NCBI RefSeq assembly: GCF_003933745.1
Contig: NZ_RSEB01000009.1
Location: forward strand, 45,373 to 109,372
From: Glycomyces terrestris
GTDB taxonomy: Bacteria; Actinomycetota; Actinomycetes; Mycobacteriales; Micromonosporaceae
Direction: 5' to 3'
Length of the DNA: 64,000 bases
In this document: positions 1-8,588 of the stretch, in pieces
How the letters are laid out: each line of letters opens with the position of its first letter
How positions within the stretch are numbered: the first letter of the stretch is position 1
The notes under the pieces: generated by a model
What the model was told of the DNA's origin: nothing
Seen by the model: only the letters and a program-made list of their open reading frames with translations
The model's database searches: none
Made by a program: the position numbers and the translations under genes

Positions 1-1126
1 CCCCGGCATGCTCCTCATGTCCGTGGGCATCGGCGCCACCGCGATCATCGGCGAGCACCTCACCGCGCCCGCGCCGGACGTCATGCTCCGCACCGGCATC
101 GCGTTCTCCGCGGACGGGCTCGTGCTCGTTCCCTACGACCGCAACGGCCCCGGCGGCCTCATCGCCGAGGCCGTGGGCGACGCGCACGCCGCCCGCCTCG
201 CCGCCGTCGACCTCGCCTCGGGCGAGACGCGCTGGGACGTGCAGCTCGCCGGCGAGCTCGAATGGGACGCGGCCGCCGTCGCCGCGGGCGAGGAGTACTC
301 CTATGTCGCCACCGAGGACGGGCTCCAGATCCGCGACCTCGACGACGGCTCGCTCGTCACCGCGAGCGGCGCCGTGCCGGGCCTCGAAGGAGCCGGAACC
401 GGCACGGCCGCATACGGATTCGATCCCGCCGCGGGCGTCGTCGCGCTCGACGCCGACGGCGGCCTCCACACGATCGCCCTCGACGCGCTCACCGCGGCCC
501 CCGCCGATCCGGCCGTCGCCGAGGCGTGGACGGGCCGCCTCGTCGCCGAAGGCGCGTCCCCTCAGCTCGGCGGCACCACCTCGACCGAGGCGGCGATCGG
601 CGAGGAAGGCACCCTGCGGATCGAGCCGACCGCCGAGGACGCGCTCGGCGGGAGCCTCGTCCTCGAAGCCGGCGGCGACCGGCGCGCGCTCGGCACCCGC
701 GTCTACTACGGGGCCGGGATCGTCCTCGACCAGAGCGCGGGCGCCACGACCTGGGAGATCGACGTCGAGGAGCTCATCGAAGGCGTCCTCGAGGACCCGA
801 CCGCCGCCGTCGACCTCGCCTTCCCCGGCGGGACCGCCGCGGGCGCCGCGACCGGGCACGCGCTCATCGAGCACCGCACCGAGCCCGGCGCCGAGGACGT
901 CGCGCTCACCGTCGTCGACCTCGCCACGGGGCAGGCCACCGCGTCGCTCACCACCGCGGACCACTTGGGCCGCAGCATGACCGCGCCGAGCGGCCACACC
1001 GTCGTCATCGCCGCCCCGGAGGACGGGGTCTTCCACAGCGACCTCGTCATCGTCGCCCCCGACGGCTCGATCGACCGCGCCGTCTTCGGCGGCCTCGACC
1101 TCCTCGGCGAGCCCGACCTCGACTGA
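1..1126 (+). CDS. Beta-propeller (PQQ-like) protein, 5' truncated by window
   Basis: The reading frame is open from the first bases of the window, so the real start lies upstream. The visible N-terminus is a short hydrophobic stretch (SVGIGATAIIG), probably the end of a membrane anchor. About 360 residues of repeated beta-strand units of the type 'VDLASGETRWDVQL' and 'VVDLATGQATASLT' follow, which is typical of PQQ/WD-like propeller domains. I see no enzyme motif. The protein is probably extracytoplasmic. The propeller type recurs in the Hsp70-like protein at 2252, which suggests a functional link between the neighbours, but that is inference. Confidence 0.7.
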   Translation, partial: PGMLLMSVGIGATAIIGEHLTAPAPDVMLRTGIAFSADGLVLVPYDRNGPGGLIAEAVGDAHAARLAAVDLASGETRWDVQLAGELEWDAAAVAAGEEYSYVATEDGLQIRDLDDGSLVTASGAVPGLEGAGTGTAAYGFDPAAGVVALDADGGLHTIALDALTAAPADPAVAEAWTGRLVAEGASPQLGGTTSTEAAIGEEGTLRIEPTAEDALGGSLVLEAGGDRRALGTRVYYGAGIVLDQSAGATTWEIDVEELIEGVLEDPTAAVDLAFPGGTAAGAATGHALIEHRTEPGAEDVALTVVDLATGQATASLTTADHLGRSMTAPSGHTVVIAAPEDGVFHSDLVIVAPDGSIDRAVFGGLDLLGEPDLD

Positions 1127-1268
1127 GCCGCACCGCCGCGGCCGCGACCGAACCGCGCCGCAACCGTCCCGCGACCGCGACCGCGGCCGCCGCCCGAAAC
1201 CTGTGACCGGTAGCCGCCGGTCCGCCCCGAGACTCAAGCAGAACCCGACCCCCGAAAGGAACACCGCC

Positions 1269-2060
1269 ATGTTCAAGCTCATCAACATCACCGTCCTCGT
1301 CGCCGGCCTCGCCGCCACGGCCATGTTCGTCCTCACCGGACTCTCCGGCGACGACCCGACCGCGTGGGTGAACGGCTGGATGGCCGGCCCGATCGTCCTC
1401 GTGTCCGTCCTGCCGTTCCTCGGCATGATGAGCCGCCTCGCCGACGGCCCCCTCCGGGAGCTGAAGGGCATGGTCGCCAAGGGCTTCGAGGGCGCGCCGC
1501 TCGCGATCGGCACCGTCGTCCAGGTCTCCCGCACCGGCCTCACCGTCAACGACCAGCCGCAGCTGGAGATCCTCTTCGACGTCGACACCCCCGACGGCCA
1601 GTCGTTCCGGGCCGTCGCCCGCAACCTCGTCGACCTCACCGAGCTCGCCGCCGTCGTCCCCGGCGCGATGCTCCCGGTCCGCTACCGGCCCGGCAGCACC
1701 GACGGCCGCGTCGTCATCGCCGTGGACGCCCCGCAGGCCGAGATGCAGGCCGCGTTCGACCGGGTCCGCCTCGCGAAGGGCCTGGTCACGCCCCGGCAGC
1801 TCCAGATCGCCGAGCAGGGCGTCGACGGCCGCGCCGTCGTCCTCGCGCTCGCCCCGACCGGCGAGATCCAGGGCGACCGGGCCGTCATGGACCTCGACCT
1901 GCGCATCACCCGCGCCGACGGCTCCGTGTTCGACCTCAAGCAGCGCAAGCCGATGGACGCGAGCGCCGTCCCCCAGGTCCAGCCCGGCATGGTCGTGCGG
2001 GTGCGGTACCTGCCCCACGACGAGTCCGAAGTGGTCATCCTGACCGCGGTCGCCCCCTGA
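1269..2060 (+). CDS. Membrane protein with two repeated DUF3592-like soluble domains
   Basis: The ATG at 1269 has an AAAGGA ribosome site 8 bases upstream; an in-frame ATG at 1203 has none and would add 22 residues. The 263-residue product has two membrane segments at the N-terminus (about residues 5-25 and 38-56). Two related soluble repeats follow, each beginning with a 'G-x-VV-x-V' strand and ending with 'VRYRPGS' or 'VRYLPHD', as in DUF3592-like proteins. Function is unknown. It lies between two genes that both carry propeller domains and may belong with them. Confidence 0.7.
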   Translation: MFKLINITVLVAGLAATAMFVLTGLSGDDPTAWVNGWMAGPIVLVSVLPFLGMMSRLADGPLRELKGMVAKGFEGAPLAIGTVVQVSRTGLTVNDQPQLEILFDVDTPDGQSFRAVARNLVDLTELAAVVPGAMLPVRYRPGSTDGRVVIAVDAPQAEMQAAFDRVRLAKGLVTPRQLQIAEQGVDGRAVVLALAPTGEIQGDRAVMDLDLRITRADGSVFDLKQRKPMDASAVPQVQPGMVVRVRYLPHDESEVVILTAVAP

Positions 2061-2067
2061 CCGCCCG

Positions 2068-2106
2068 CCCGTGCCGGACCCGCCGCGAAGACGGGTCCGG
2101 TACGGG
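2068..2106 (+). terminator. Stem-loop after the 1269 gene
   Basis: A 15-bp stem (CCCGTGCCGGACCCG with its near-perfect complement, one G-U pair) and a 9-base loop begin 8 bases after the stop codon. There is no T-run, as is common for actinobacterial terminators. Confidence 0.5.
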
Positions 2107-2251
2107 CGGAAACGCCCGTTCCCTGCGTCCCGACCAGTGCCACCGCACCGCCGCAGGGCGGGCCCTGTCAGGGCTCCCGGGTATCCTCGCGGGAGTCCGG
2201 CACCCCCGCCGCGCCCCATCGTGGACACCACCCCTCCAGTGAGTAGGACCC

Positions 2252-5035
2252 GTGCACGCTCCCGTCTGGCTCGCCGTCGACCTCGGCACCACCCACACCG
2301 TCGCCGTCATCGGCCGCGGCGGGCAGGAACCCCGGTCGCTCCTCTTCGACGGCTCCCCCCTCCTCGCCTCCGGCGTGTTCCTCGACGCCGAGGGCGGGCT
2401 CCACACCGGCCGCGACGCCCAGCGCCTCGCCGCCGCCGACCCCGGCCGGTTCGAACCGCATCCCAAGCGCCGCATCGACGACGGCACCGTCCTCCTCGGC
2501 GACCGCGAGACGCCCGTCGAGGAGCTCCTCGCCACCGGCCTGCGCCGCGTCGCCGAAGAGGCCGCCGCCTCCGGCATGCGCCCCACCGACACCGTCCTCA
2601 CCTGCCCCGCCGACTGGGGCCCGGTGCGCCGCGCCCGGCTGGAGGCCGCCGCGGACCTCGCCGGGATGGGCCCGGTGCGGCTCCTGCCCGAGCCGATCGC
2701 GGCCGCCGCCTACTGCGCCGAGGTCCTCGGCCAGGAGATCCCGGTCGGCGGCACCGTCGCCATCTTCGACTTCGGCGGCGGCACCTTCGACACCGCCGTC
2801 GTCCGCCGCGACCCCGAGGGCCTGCGCACGCTCGCGTTCGGCGGCCTCGACGACCTCGGCGGCCTCGACATCGACATGGCGCTCGCCGCCCACCTCGGCC
2901 GCGTCGTCGCCGGCCGCGACCCGGCCCTGTGGAAGCGCCTGAGCGAACCCGAGACGCCCGCCGACCTGCGCGACCGCCTCGCGTTCTGGGGCGAGGTGCG
3001 CGCCGCCAAGGAGATGCTCTCGCGCACCTCCACTGCGCCCGTCGGCCTGCCCGGCAGCGACCCGATGGGCCTGCACCTCACCCGCGACGAGCTCACCAGC
3101 CTCGCCGACCCGCTCGTCGCCCGCGCCGTGGACGAGACCCGCCGCACCGTCGAGCGCGCCGGGGTCGACCCCGCCGCGCTCAGCGCGCTCCTGCTCGTCG
3201 GCGGCTCCAGCCGCATGCCCCTGGTCGCGACCCGCCTCCACGCCCGCCTCGGCGTCGCCCCGTCCGTGCCCGAGCAGCCCGAACTCCCCGTCGCCTTCGG
3301 CGCCCTGAAGCACGCCGCGGCCGGACGCGAAACCGCCCCGCCCCCGACCACTGCGCCCCCCACCACCCCGATCGCGCACGTCACCTACGCGCCCTACCCG
3401 GTCCAGAGCCCCGCGGGAAGCCCGCCGCCGCAACCGGTCACGGGACCGCCGAGCCCGCAGGCCCCGCCGCTCGGGCCCTCGCAGCCGACCCCGGCCGGGC
3501 CATACCCGCCGCCGGCGCAGACCCCGCACCAGGCCCCGTTCCAGCCGAATGTCCACACAGGACCATTGCCGACCGGGGGCGCGGCCGGGAAGTCGACCCG
3601 GCGCTGGGTCGCCGCCTCGATGTTCTCCACCATCGTCACCGCCGTCGTGATCGTCCTCGTCGTCGCGATGAGCCGCGGGAACCTCACCGGCCTGTTCGAG
3701 GACCTCACCAGCGGGGACCTCGTCGACGGGCTCACCGGGAACACCGCCACCGAGGGCACCGGCCTCGAACTGGTCCACGAGCAGGCGCTCACGGCCGCCG
3801 GCGCGGGCGCCGTCGCGGTCGGCGACGGGATCGCCGTCGTCGCCGACATCGTCGACGGTCAGACCGTCGCCACCGCCTACGACGCGGCCGGCACGACACT
3901 GTGGACGCAGCAGTACGACCTGGAGCCCACCGAGACCCACCTCATGGTCGTCGGGAGCGTCCTCGTCATCGACGCCCTCGGCTCGGCCAGCGACGAAGGC
4001 CAGAACATGCGCGCCGCCGCGGCCCTCGACACCGGCGAGCTCCTGTGGAAGCAGCCGTGGATCGACCGCAACGACGTCGCGTTCTACGGGACCGACGTCG
4101 TAGTCGAGCAGCGCACCGGCTTCGACGACAACGCCGTCATCCGCATCGACCTCACCACCGGCGAGCAGGTGTGGAAGAAGGGCGGGCCCGACGACCTCTT
4201 CATCATCGACGAGTACCGCATCCGCGCCGAGCGCGTCTGGAACGACGGCGCGGAGCACCCCGGCACCGCCCCGCCGAACGCGTACTCGCTCTACGACGAC
4301 CTCGCCGTCGCGAACCGCATCGTGGACCTCGACCCGTACGAGGGCACCGCCGTCGTCCGCGACGCCGCCGACGGCGGCTCGATCACCTCCGGCGACCTGC
4401 CCATCGACTCCTACCAGTGGACCGCGTTCGACGGCCTGGCCGTCGGCAAGGTCAGCGACGAGGCCTCCCCGGGCCGCGCCGTGCTCGCCGGGTACTCCCT
4501 CGACGACCTCGGCGAGGCCTGGCGCCTCGAGTTCGCCGCCGGCGACGCGATCGTCCAGGTGAAGCCCTGCGGGCAGCACCTCGTCTGCGCCGCGGTCGAG
4601 AACACCACGGCCGAGAAGTACGAGACCGTCGCCGTCGACACCCAGACCGGGCAGCAGGCGTGGGCGCTGCCGTCGAACGACTGGTCCGACGACGAGCAGT
4701 GGTACGCCACCGCCACCGGCATCGTCCACGGCAGCCAGACGTTCGACACCGTCGACGACGCCCGCGTCGTGGACTTCGAAGGGAAGGACAGCGGTGAGCG
4801 GTACGACTCGATCGGCGCGATCCGCAGCGGCCGCGCCGTCGTCCAGCAGGTCGGCGTCAGCATCGGCGCCACCGACTGGGAGGTGTTCGTCCTCGACGTC
4901 GCCACCGGCCACCGCACCCCGGTCCAGTCCACCGGCGCCGAACTCCCGAACCACGTGGCGGTCGGCGGCGACCTCGTCGCCGTCCACACCGGCGACGGCC
5001 GGGCCCTCGTCCTCGCCGCCTCCGGGCTGGAGTGA
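2252..5035 (+). CDS. Membrane-anchored Hsp70/DnaK-like ATPase fused to a PQQ-type beta-propeller
   Basis: The GTG start at 2252 opens directly into an actin/Hsp70 fold: phosphate-1 loop DLGTTHT (about residues 10-16), phosphate-2 loop FDFGGGTFDT (about 171-180) and adenosine motif LLVGGSSRMP (about 314-323). The substrate-binding domain of real DnaK is missing. Instead there is a Pro-rich linker (about 355-445), one membrane helix (about 452-474) and a 450-residue region with propeller strands such as TTLWTQQY, LLWKQPW and EQVWKKG. Known Hsp70-fold ATPases of this layout would place the ATPase inside and the propeller outside the cell. The role is unknown; a sensor or scaffold is inference. 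Confidence 0.8.
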   Translation: MHAPVWLAVDLGTTHTVAVIGRGGQEPRSLLFDGSPLLASGVFLDAEGGLHTGRDAQRLAAADPGRFEPHPKRRIDDGTVLLGDRETPVEELLATGLRRVAEEAAASGMRPTDTVLTCPADWGPVRRARLEAAADLAGMGPVRLLPEPIAAAAYCAEVLGQEIPVGGTVAIFDFGGGTFDTAVVRRDPEGLRTLAFGGLDDLGGLDIDMALAAHLGRVVAGRDPALWKRLSEPETPADLRDRLAFWGEVRAAKEMLSRTSTAPVGLPGSDPMGLHLTRDELTSLADPLVARAVDETRRTVERAGVDPAALSALLLVGGSSRMPLVATRLHARLGVAPSVPEQPELPVAFGALKHAAAGRETAPPPTTAPPTTPIAHVTYAPYPVQSPAGSPPPQPVTGPPSPQAPPLGPSQPTPAGPYPPPAQTPHQAPFQPNVHTGPLPTGGAAGKSTRRWVAASMFSTIVTAVVIVLVVAMSRGNLTGLFEDLTSGDLVDGLTGNTATEGTGLELVHEQALTAAGAGAVAVGDGIAVVADIVDGQTVATAYDAAGTTLWTQQYDLEPTETHLMVVGSVLVIDALGSASDEGQNMRAAAALDTGELLWKQPWIDRNDVAFYGTDVVVEQRTGFDDNAVIRIDLTTGEQVWKKGGPDDLFIIDEYRIRAERVWNDGAEHPGTAPPNAYSLYDDLAVANRIVDLDPYEGTAVVRDAADGGSITSGDLPIDSYQWTAFDGLAVGKVSDEASPGRAVLAGYSLDDLGEAWRLEFAAGDAIVQVKPCGQHLVCAAVENTTAEKYETVAVDTQTGQQAWALPSNDWSDDEQWYATATGIVHGSQTFDTVDDARVVDFEGKDSGERYDSIGAIRSGRAVVQQVGVSIGATDWEVFVLDVATGHRTPVQSTGAELPNHVAVGGDLVAVHTGDGRALVLAASGLE

Positions 5036-5120
5036 TCACGCTCCGCGCCGCGAGGCGGCCGGCTTCGGTCGGCGCGGTGATCACGCTCCGCGCCGCGAAC
5101 CCGCCGCGAGGCGGCCGGCT
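5032..5120 (+). repeat. Imperfect tandem repeat overlapping a stop codon
   Basis: A 22-base unit starting GTGATCACGCTCCG occurs at 5032-5053 and again at 5077-5098. The linked 13-base unit GAGGCGGCCGGCT occurs at 5052-5064 and 5108-5120. The first copy includes the stop codon of the Hsp70-like gene. The second copy has 11 extra bases between the two units. Confidence 0.75.
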
Positions 5121-5157
5121 CGGCGGCGCGCGGACGTGCCGGGCGCGAAACGCCGCA

Positions 5158-5197
5158 GCGGCGGCTTCCCGGGTCCGCCGACCCGGGAAACCGCCGC
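5158..5197. terminator. Bidirectional terminator hairpin
   Basis: Long stem (GCGGCGG, C-A mismatch, then TTCCCGGGTC with its complement) and a 4-base loop CGCC, placed between the convergent Hsp70-like gene and the aldo/keto reductase gene. No T-run. Confidence 0.6.
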
Positions 5198-5226
5198 CCC
5201 CTCTACAGAATCGAGACCAGGCGTCC

Positions 5227-6159
5227 TTAAGGGACGGTGTATCCGGCGGTGCGGAGCAGCTCGTACCACTCCGGGCGCGTGAGCGGCACGTCCGAGCCCT
5301 GCGCGGAGCCGGTGATCCGCTCGATGTCGGTGGTGCCGATGACGACCTGCATCCGCGCCGGGTGGCGGGTGATCCAGGCGACGGCGATCGCGATCGGCGG
5401 CACGTCGTACTTCTTCGCGAGCCGGTCGACCACGGCGTTCAGCTCGGGGTAGCGGTCCGAGCCGAGGAACGGGCCGGTGAAGAACCCGGCCTGGAACGGC
5501 GACCACGCCTGGACGGTGATGTCGTGGAGGCGGCAGTAGTCGACGATGCCGTCGTCGCGGGCGATCGACTGGTCGAGGTCCTGCATGTTCGCGGCGATGC
5601 CCTGCGCGATGAGCGGCGCGTGCGTGATCGACAGCTGCACCTGGTTCGCGACGATCGGCTGGTTCACGTACTTGCGCAGCAGCTCCATCTGGCCCGCGGT
5701 GTGGTTCGAGACGCCGAACGCGCGGACCTTCCCGGCCGCGGACAGGTCGTCGAAGGCGCGGGCGACCTCCTCGGGCTCCACGAGCGCGTCGGGCCGGTGG
5801 AGCAGCAGGATGTCGATGTAGTCGCTCTCCAGCGCCGCCAGGGACTCGTCCACGGACTCGACGATGTGCTCGTACGAGAAGTCGAAGTACGGGCCGGGGT
5901 GCATGATCCCGGTCTTGGTCTGGATGACCAGGCGCTCGCGCTCGGACGGCGTGAGGCGCATGGCCTCGGCGAAGCGGCGCTCGCAGCCGTGCCGGCCGCT
6001 GCCGTACAGGTCGGCGTGGTCCACGAAGGTGATCCCGGCGTCGAGGGCCGCGCCGACGATCGCGCGTACCTCCTCGTCGGTCTTCTCCTGGATGCGCATG
6101 AGGCCGAGCACCACGTTCGGAGCGGTGATGTCGGTGCCGGGCATGGTGAAGGTCTTCAT
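5227..6159 (-). CDS. Aldo/keto reductase (YdhF-like)
   Basis: NADPH-dependent carbonyl reductase of the AKR superfamily, 310 residues and full length. The catalytic tetrad can be read as Asp in ITFVDHADLYG, Tyr in the same motif (DLYGSG), Lys in IQTKTGI and His in ILLLHRPDAL. The C-terminal cofactor signature is VVIGTTDIERI. The sequence style resembles Escherichia coli YdhF. The start is ATG at 6159, with an AGAGGA site 7 bases upstream. It lies 17 bases downstream of a second AKR gene on the same strand, so the two probably form an operon read away from the LysR gene. Substrate is unknown. Confidence 0.88.
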   Translation of the reverse strand: MKTFTMPGTDITAPNVVLGLMRIQEKTDEEVRAIVGAALDAGITFVDHADLYGSGRHGCERRFAEAMRLTPSERERLVIQTKTGIMHPGPYFDFSYEHIVESVDESLAALESDYIDILLLHRPDALVEPEEVARAFDDLSAAGKVRAFGVSNHTAGQMELLRKYVNQPIVANQVQLSITHAPLIAQGIAANMQDLDQSIARDDGIVDYCRLHDITVQAWSPFQAGFFTGPFLGSDRYPELNAVVDRLAKKYDVPPIAIAVAWITRHPARMQVVIGTTDIERITGSAQGSDVPLTRPEWYELLRTAGYTVP

Positions 6160-6176
6160 CGGTGTCCTCTTCGGAG

Positions 6177-7037
6177 CTATGCGGCGGAGAGCCGGGCGAT
6201 CTGGTCGGCGGTGAGCTCGAGCCCGGCCGCGCCGGCCGAGTCGCGGATGCTCTCGGGGCGCGAGGCGCCCGGGATCGGGACGACGACGGGCGCGAGCGCG
6301 AGCTGCCAGGCCAGCACCACCTGGTAGACGCTGGCCCCGACCTCGGCGGCGACCTCGTCGAACGCGGCGTGGCGGGTGCCGAGCTCGGGGGCGCTCGCGA
6401 TGCCGCCGAGCGGGCTCCACGGCAGGAACGCGACGCCGAGCTTCGCGCAGTGCTCGAGCTCGCCCTCGCTGGAGCGGAACCGCGGCGAGAACTGGTTCTG
6501 CACCGACGCGAGCCGGCCGCCGAGGATGTCGTTCGCTTCGTCGATCTGGGCGACGCTCGCGTTCGAGATGCCCGCGAGCCGGATGACGCCCTCGTCGAGG
6601 AGGTCGCGGATCGCGCCGACCGAGTCGGCGTACGGGACCCGCGGGTCGGGGCGGTGGAACTGGTAGAGGCCGATGGCCTCGACGCCGAGGCGCTGCGCGG
6701 AGGCCTTCGCGGCCGCCTTGAGGTACTCGGGGCGCCCGTCCTGGGTCCAGGAGCCGTCGCCGGGCCGCAGGTGCCCGCCCTTGGTGGCGACCAGGACCTC
6801 GTCGGCCCCCGGCCCGTACTCCTTGAGCGCCTTGGCGATCAGGGACTCGTTGTGGCCGACCTCGTTCGCGTCGCGGTGGTAGGCGTCGGCGGTGTCGATG
6901 AGGGTCACACCGGCGTCGAGCGCCGCGTGGATCGTCGCGACCGACCGCGCCTCGTCCGGGCGGCCCTCGATCGACATCGGCATCCCGCCGAGCCCGATCG
7001 CCGAGACCTGCCGGTCCCCGATGGTGCGCTGCTGCAT
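6177..7037 (-). CDS. Aldo/keto reductase
   Basis: A second AKR enzyme (286 residues), only distantly related to its neighbour. The tetrad appears as Asp and Tyr in LIDTADAYH, Lys in VATKGGH and His in YQFHRPD. The C-terminal NADPH-binding part reads VVPIPGASRPESI. The ATG at 7037 follows an AGGGAG site. It is the first gene of the two-gene AKR operon and is divergent from the LysR gene at 7177, with 139 bases between them. In bacteria this layout usually means that the LysR protein controls the reductases; that is inference here. Confidence 0.88.
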   Translation of the reverse strand: MQQRTIGDRQVSAIGLGGMPMSIEGRPDEARSVATIHAALDAGVTLIDTADAYHRDANEVGHNESLIAKALKEYGPGADEVLVATKGGHLRPGDGSWTQDGRPEYLKAAAKASAQRLGVEAIGLYQFHRPDPRVPYADSVGAIRDLLDEGVIRLAGISNASVAQIDEANDILGGRLASVQNQFSPRFRSSEGELEHCAKLGVAFLPWSPLGGIASAPELGTRHAAFDEVAAEVGASVYQVVLAWQLALAPVVVPIPGASRPESIRDSAGAAGLELTADQIARLSAA

Positions 7038-7114
7038 TCGTGCACTCCCTACGGCTGGGCGGGACGCGGCGGCGCGCGCCCGCCGACTGGCGGATGACCA
7101 GGTAGATGCTAGGT

Positions 7115-7135
7115 TTGGTCGATCTAGAAGTCCAA
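7115..7135. promoter_or_regulatory. Candidate LysR operator between divergent genes
   Basis: A dyad of the form TTGGnC-N9-GnCCAA lies in the AT-richer middle of the 139-bp divergent spacer. It contains a T-N11-A core as expected for LysR-type sites. No binding data; judged from symmetry and position. Confidence 0.45.
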
Positions 7136-7176
7136 CAACTCGCGTTTCTGGTATTGAGAACCCGGGGGAATGATTC

Positions 7177-8091
7177 ATGGACCTGCGCCAGATGGAGTAC
7201 CTGGTCGCCCTCGCCGATGAGAGGCACTTCACACGGGCGGCGGAGCTGACCGGGATCTCGCAGTCCGGGCTGTCGGCGGCGATCCGCAGCCTCGAGGACG
7301 AGCTCGGCACCGCCCTGTTCACGCGGACCACGCGCCGGGTCGAGCCGACCGAGGCCGGGTTCGCGCTGCTGCCGTACGCGCGCATGATGCTCGAACAGGC
7401 CGCGGGCGCCCGCGACGCCGTCGTCAAGGCCAGCCGCGCCGTCTCCGGGTCGCTGTCGATCGGCGCCGAGCAGTGCCTCGGGCTCATCGAGGTCAGCCCC
7501 CTGCTCGACCGCTTCCACCGCCGCCACCCGCAGGTCGAGACCATGTTCACGCAGTGCGGCTCGCACGACCTCATCGGGATGCTCCGGGCCGGCGAGCTCG
7601 ACGTCGCGTTCGTCGCCACCGACCGGCACCTGAGCGGCCTGCCGCACCGCGAGCTCGGCCGCGAGCCGCTCGTGGTCGTCACCCCGCCCGACCACCCGCT
7701 CGCCGCGCTCTCGTCCGTGCCGTGGGCGGCCCTCGACGACCAGGACTTCGTCGACTTCGGCGCGGCCTGGGGCGTGCGGTCCCTGAACGAGTCGGTGTTC
7801 GCCGCGCGCGGCGCCCGGCGGCGCGTGCGCTGCACCGTCAACGACGTCCACACCCTCCTCGACCTCGTCTGCCGCGGCCTCGGCATCGCCGTCGTCCCCC
7901 GGCACGTGGCCGCGAAGCCGCAGGCCGCCGCGCTGCGCGTGCTGCCGATCGCCGACGCGGACGTGCCGCAGTGGACCGTCTCGGTCGTCTCCACCGCGTG
8001 GGACCAGGCCGACTCGCCCGCCGCGCACCTCCTCGACCTGCTCAACCCCCTCCCCGAGGCGGCCCCCGAACCGGCCCGCCTCCCGGCGTAG
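7177..8091 (+). CDS. LysR-family transcriptional regulator
   Basis: The 304-residue protein starts MDLRQMEYLVALADERHF and shows the standard LysR winged helix-turn-helix in residues 1-60 (TRAAELTGISQSGLSAAIR). A periplasmic-binding-protein-like effector domain fills about 90-290. The ATG at 7177 is preceded by GGGGGAA. It is divergent from the two aldo/keto reductase genes and is the likely regulator of that operon and of itself. The effector is unknown. The family assignment is secure; the target is inferred from position and from the dyad at 7115. Confidence 0.9.
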   Translation: MDLRQMEYLVALADERHFTRAAELTGISQSGLSAAIRSLEDELGTALFTRTTRRVEPTEAGFALLPYARMMLEQAAGARDAVVKASRAVSGSLSIGAEQCLGLIEVSPLLDRFHRRHPQVETMFTQCGSHDLIGMLRAGELDVAFVATDRHLSGLPHRELGREPLVVVTPPDHPLAALSSVPWAALDDQDFVDFGAAWGVRSLNESVFAARGARRRVRCTVNDVHTLLDLVCRGLGIAVVPRHVAAKPQAAALRVLPIADADVPQWTVSVVSTAWDQADSPAAHLLDLLNPLPEAAPEPARLPA

Positions 8092-8195
8092 AAAAACTTC
8101 GAGCCACTTTCGCGGCGGATGTCGAAAACGGCGGCCCGGCCCCGTCGTCCCAGGCGAAGATCCGGAGCAGCCGGACCCGCGACCAGGAGGTCACC

Positions 8196-8588
8196 GTGAA
8201 GTACGTCATCCTCATCCACTCCAACCCGCAGCCGTGGGGCCACCCGACCGGCGACTACATCGCGGAGCACCAGGCGCTGCCCGCCGCGCAGCGCGAGCGC
8301 CTGAACGCCGAGTTCGAGCGCCTGCTCACCGAGATGAGCGCGAACGGCGAACTCGTCGCCGCCGAGGCCCTCGCCGACCCCAGCACCGCGACGCTCTACC
8401 GCTGGAGCGGCGGCGAGCCGCTCGCGACCGACGGCCCGTACTCCGAGTCCAAGGAGCACCTCGCCGGGTTCTTCCTCATCGACGTCTCCGGACCCGAACG
8501 CGCCCAGGAGATCGCGACCGCCTTCTCCGGCCCCGGCGAGACCGTCGAACTGCGCCCGGCGATGTGGCCCGGCGGCGAGGAGCACTGA
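8196..8588 (+). CDS. YCII/DGPF-domain protein paired with ECF sigma factor
   Basis: A 130-residue protein starting with GTG at 8196 behind a perfect AGGAGG. It has the ferredoxin-like YCII fold and the DGPF-family signature ATDGPYSESKEHLAGFFLI. Its stop overlaps the start of the ECF sigma gene (TGATG), so translation is coupled. DGPF proteins are the conserved partners of ECF42-type sigma factors in actinobacteria. Their biochemical role is not established, and a role in signalling or small-molecule metabolism is only a guess. Confidence 0.88.
   Translation: MKYVILIHSNPQPWGHPTGDYIAEHQALPAAQRERLNAEFERLLTEMSANGELVAAEALADPSTATLYRWSGGEPLATDGPYSESKEHLAGFFLIDVSGPERAQEIATAFSGPGETVELRPAMWPGGEEH

Noticed and set aside
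2168..4987. 939-codon frame antisense to the Hsp70-like gene, and many other long antisense frames
   Set aside because: In DNA this rich in GC the strand opposite a real gene is often open. The products are low-complexity strings of Gly, Ala, Arg and Asp without domains or ribosome sites.
5032..6327. 431-codon plus-strand frame starting in the tandem repeat
   Set aside because: It is the mirror of the aldo/keto reductase gene, which has full catalytic motifs and a ribosome site on the minus strand.
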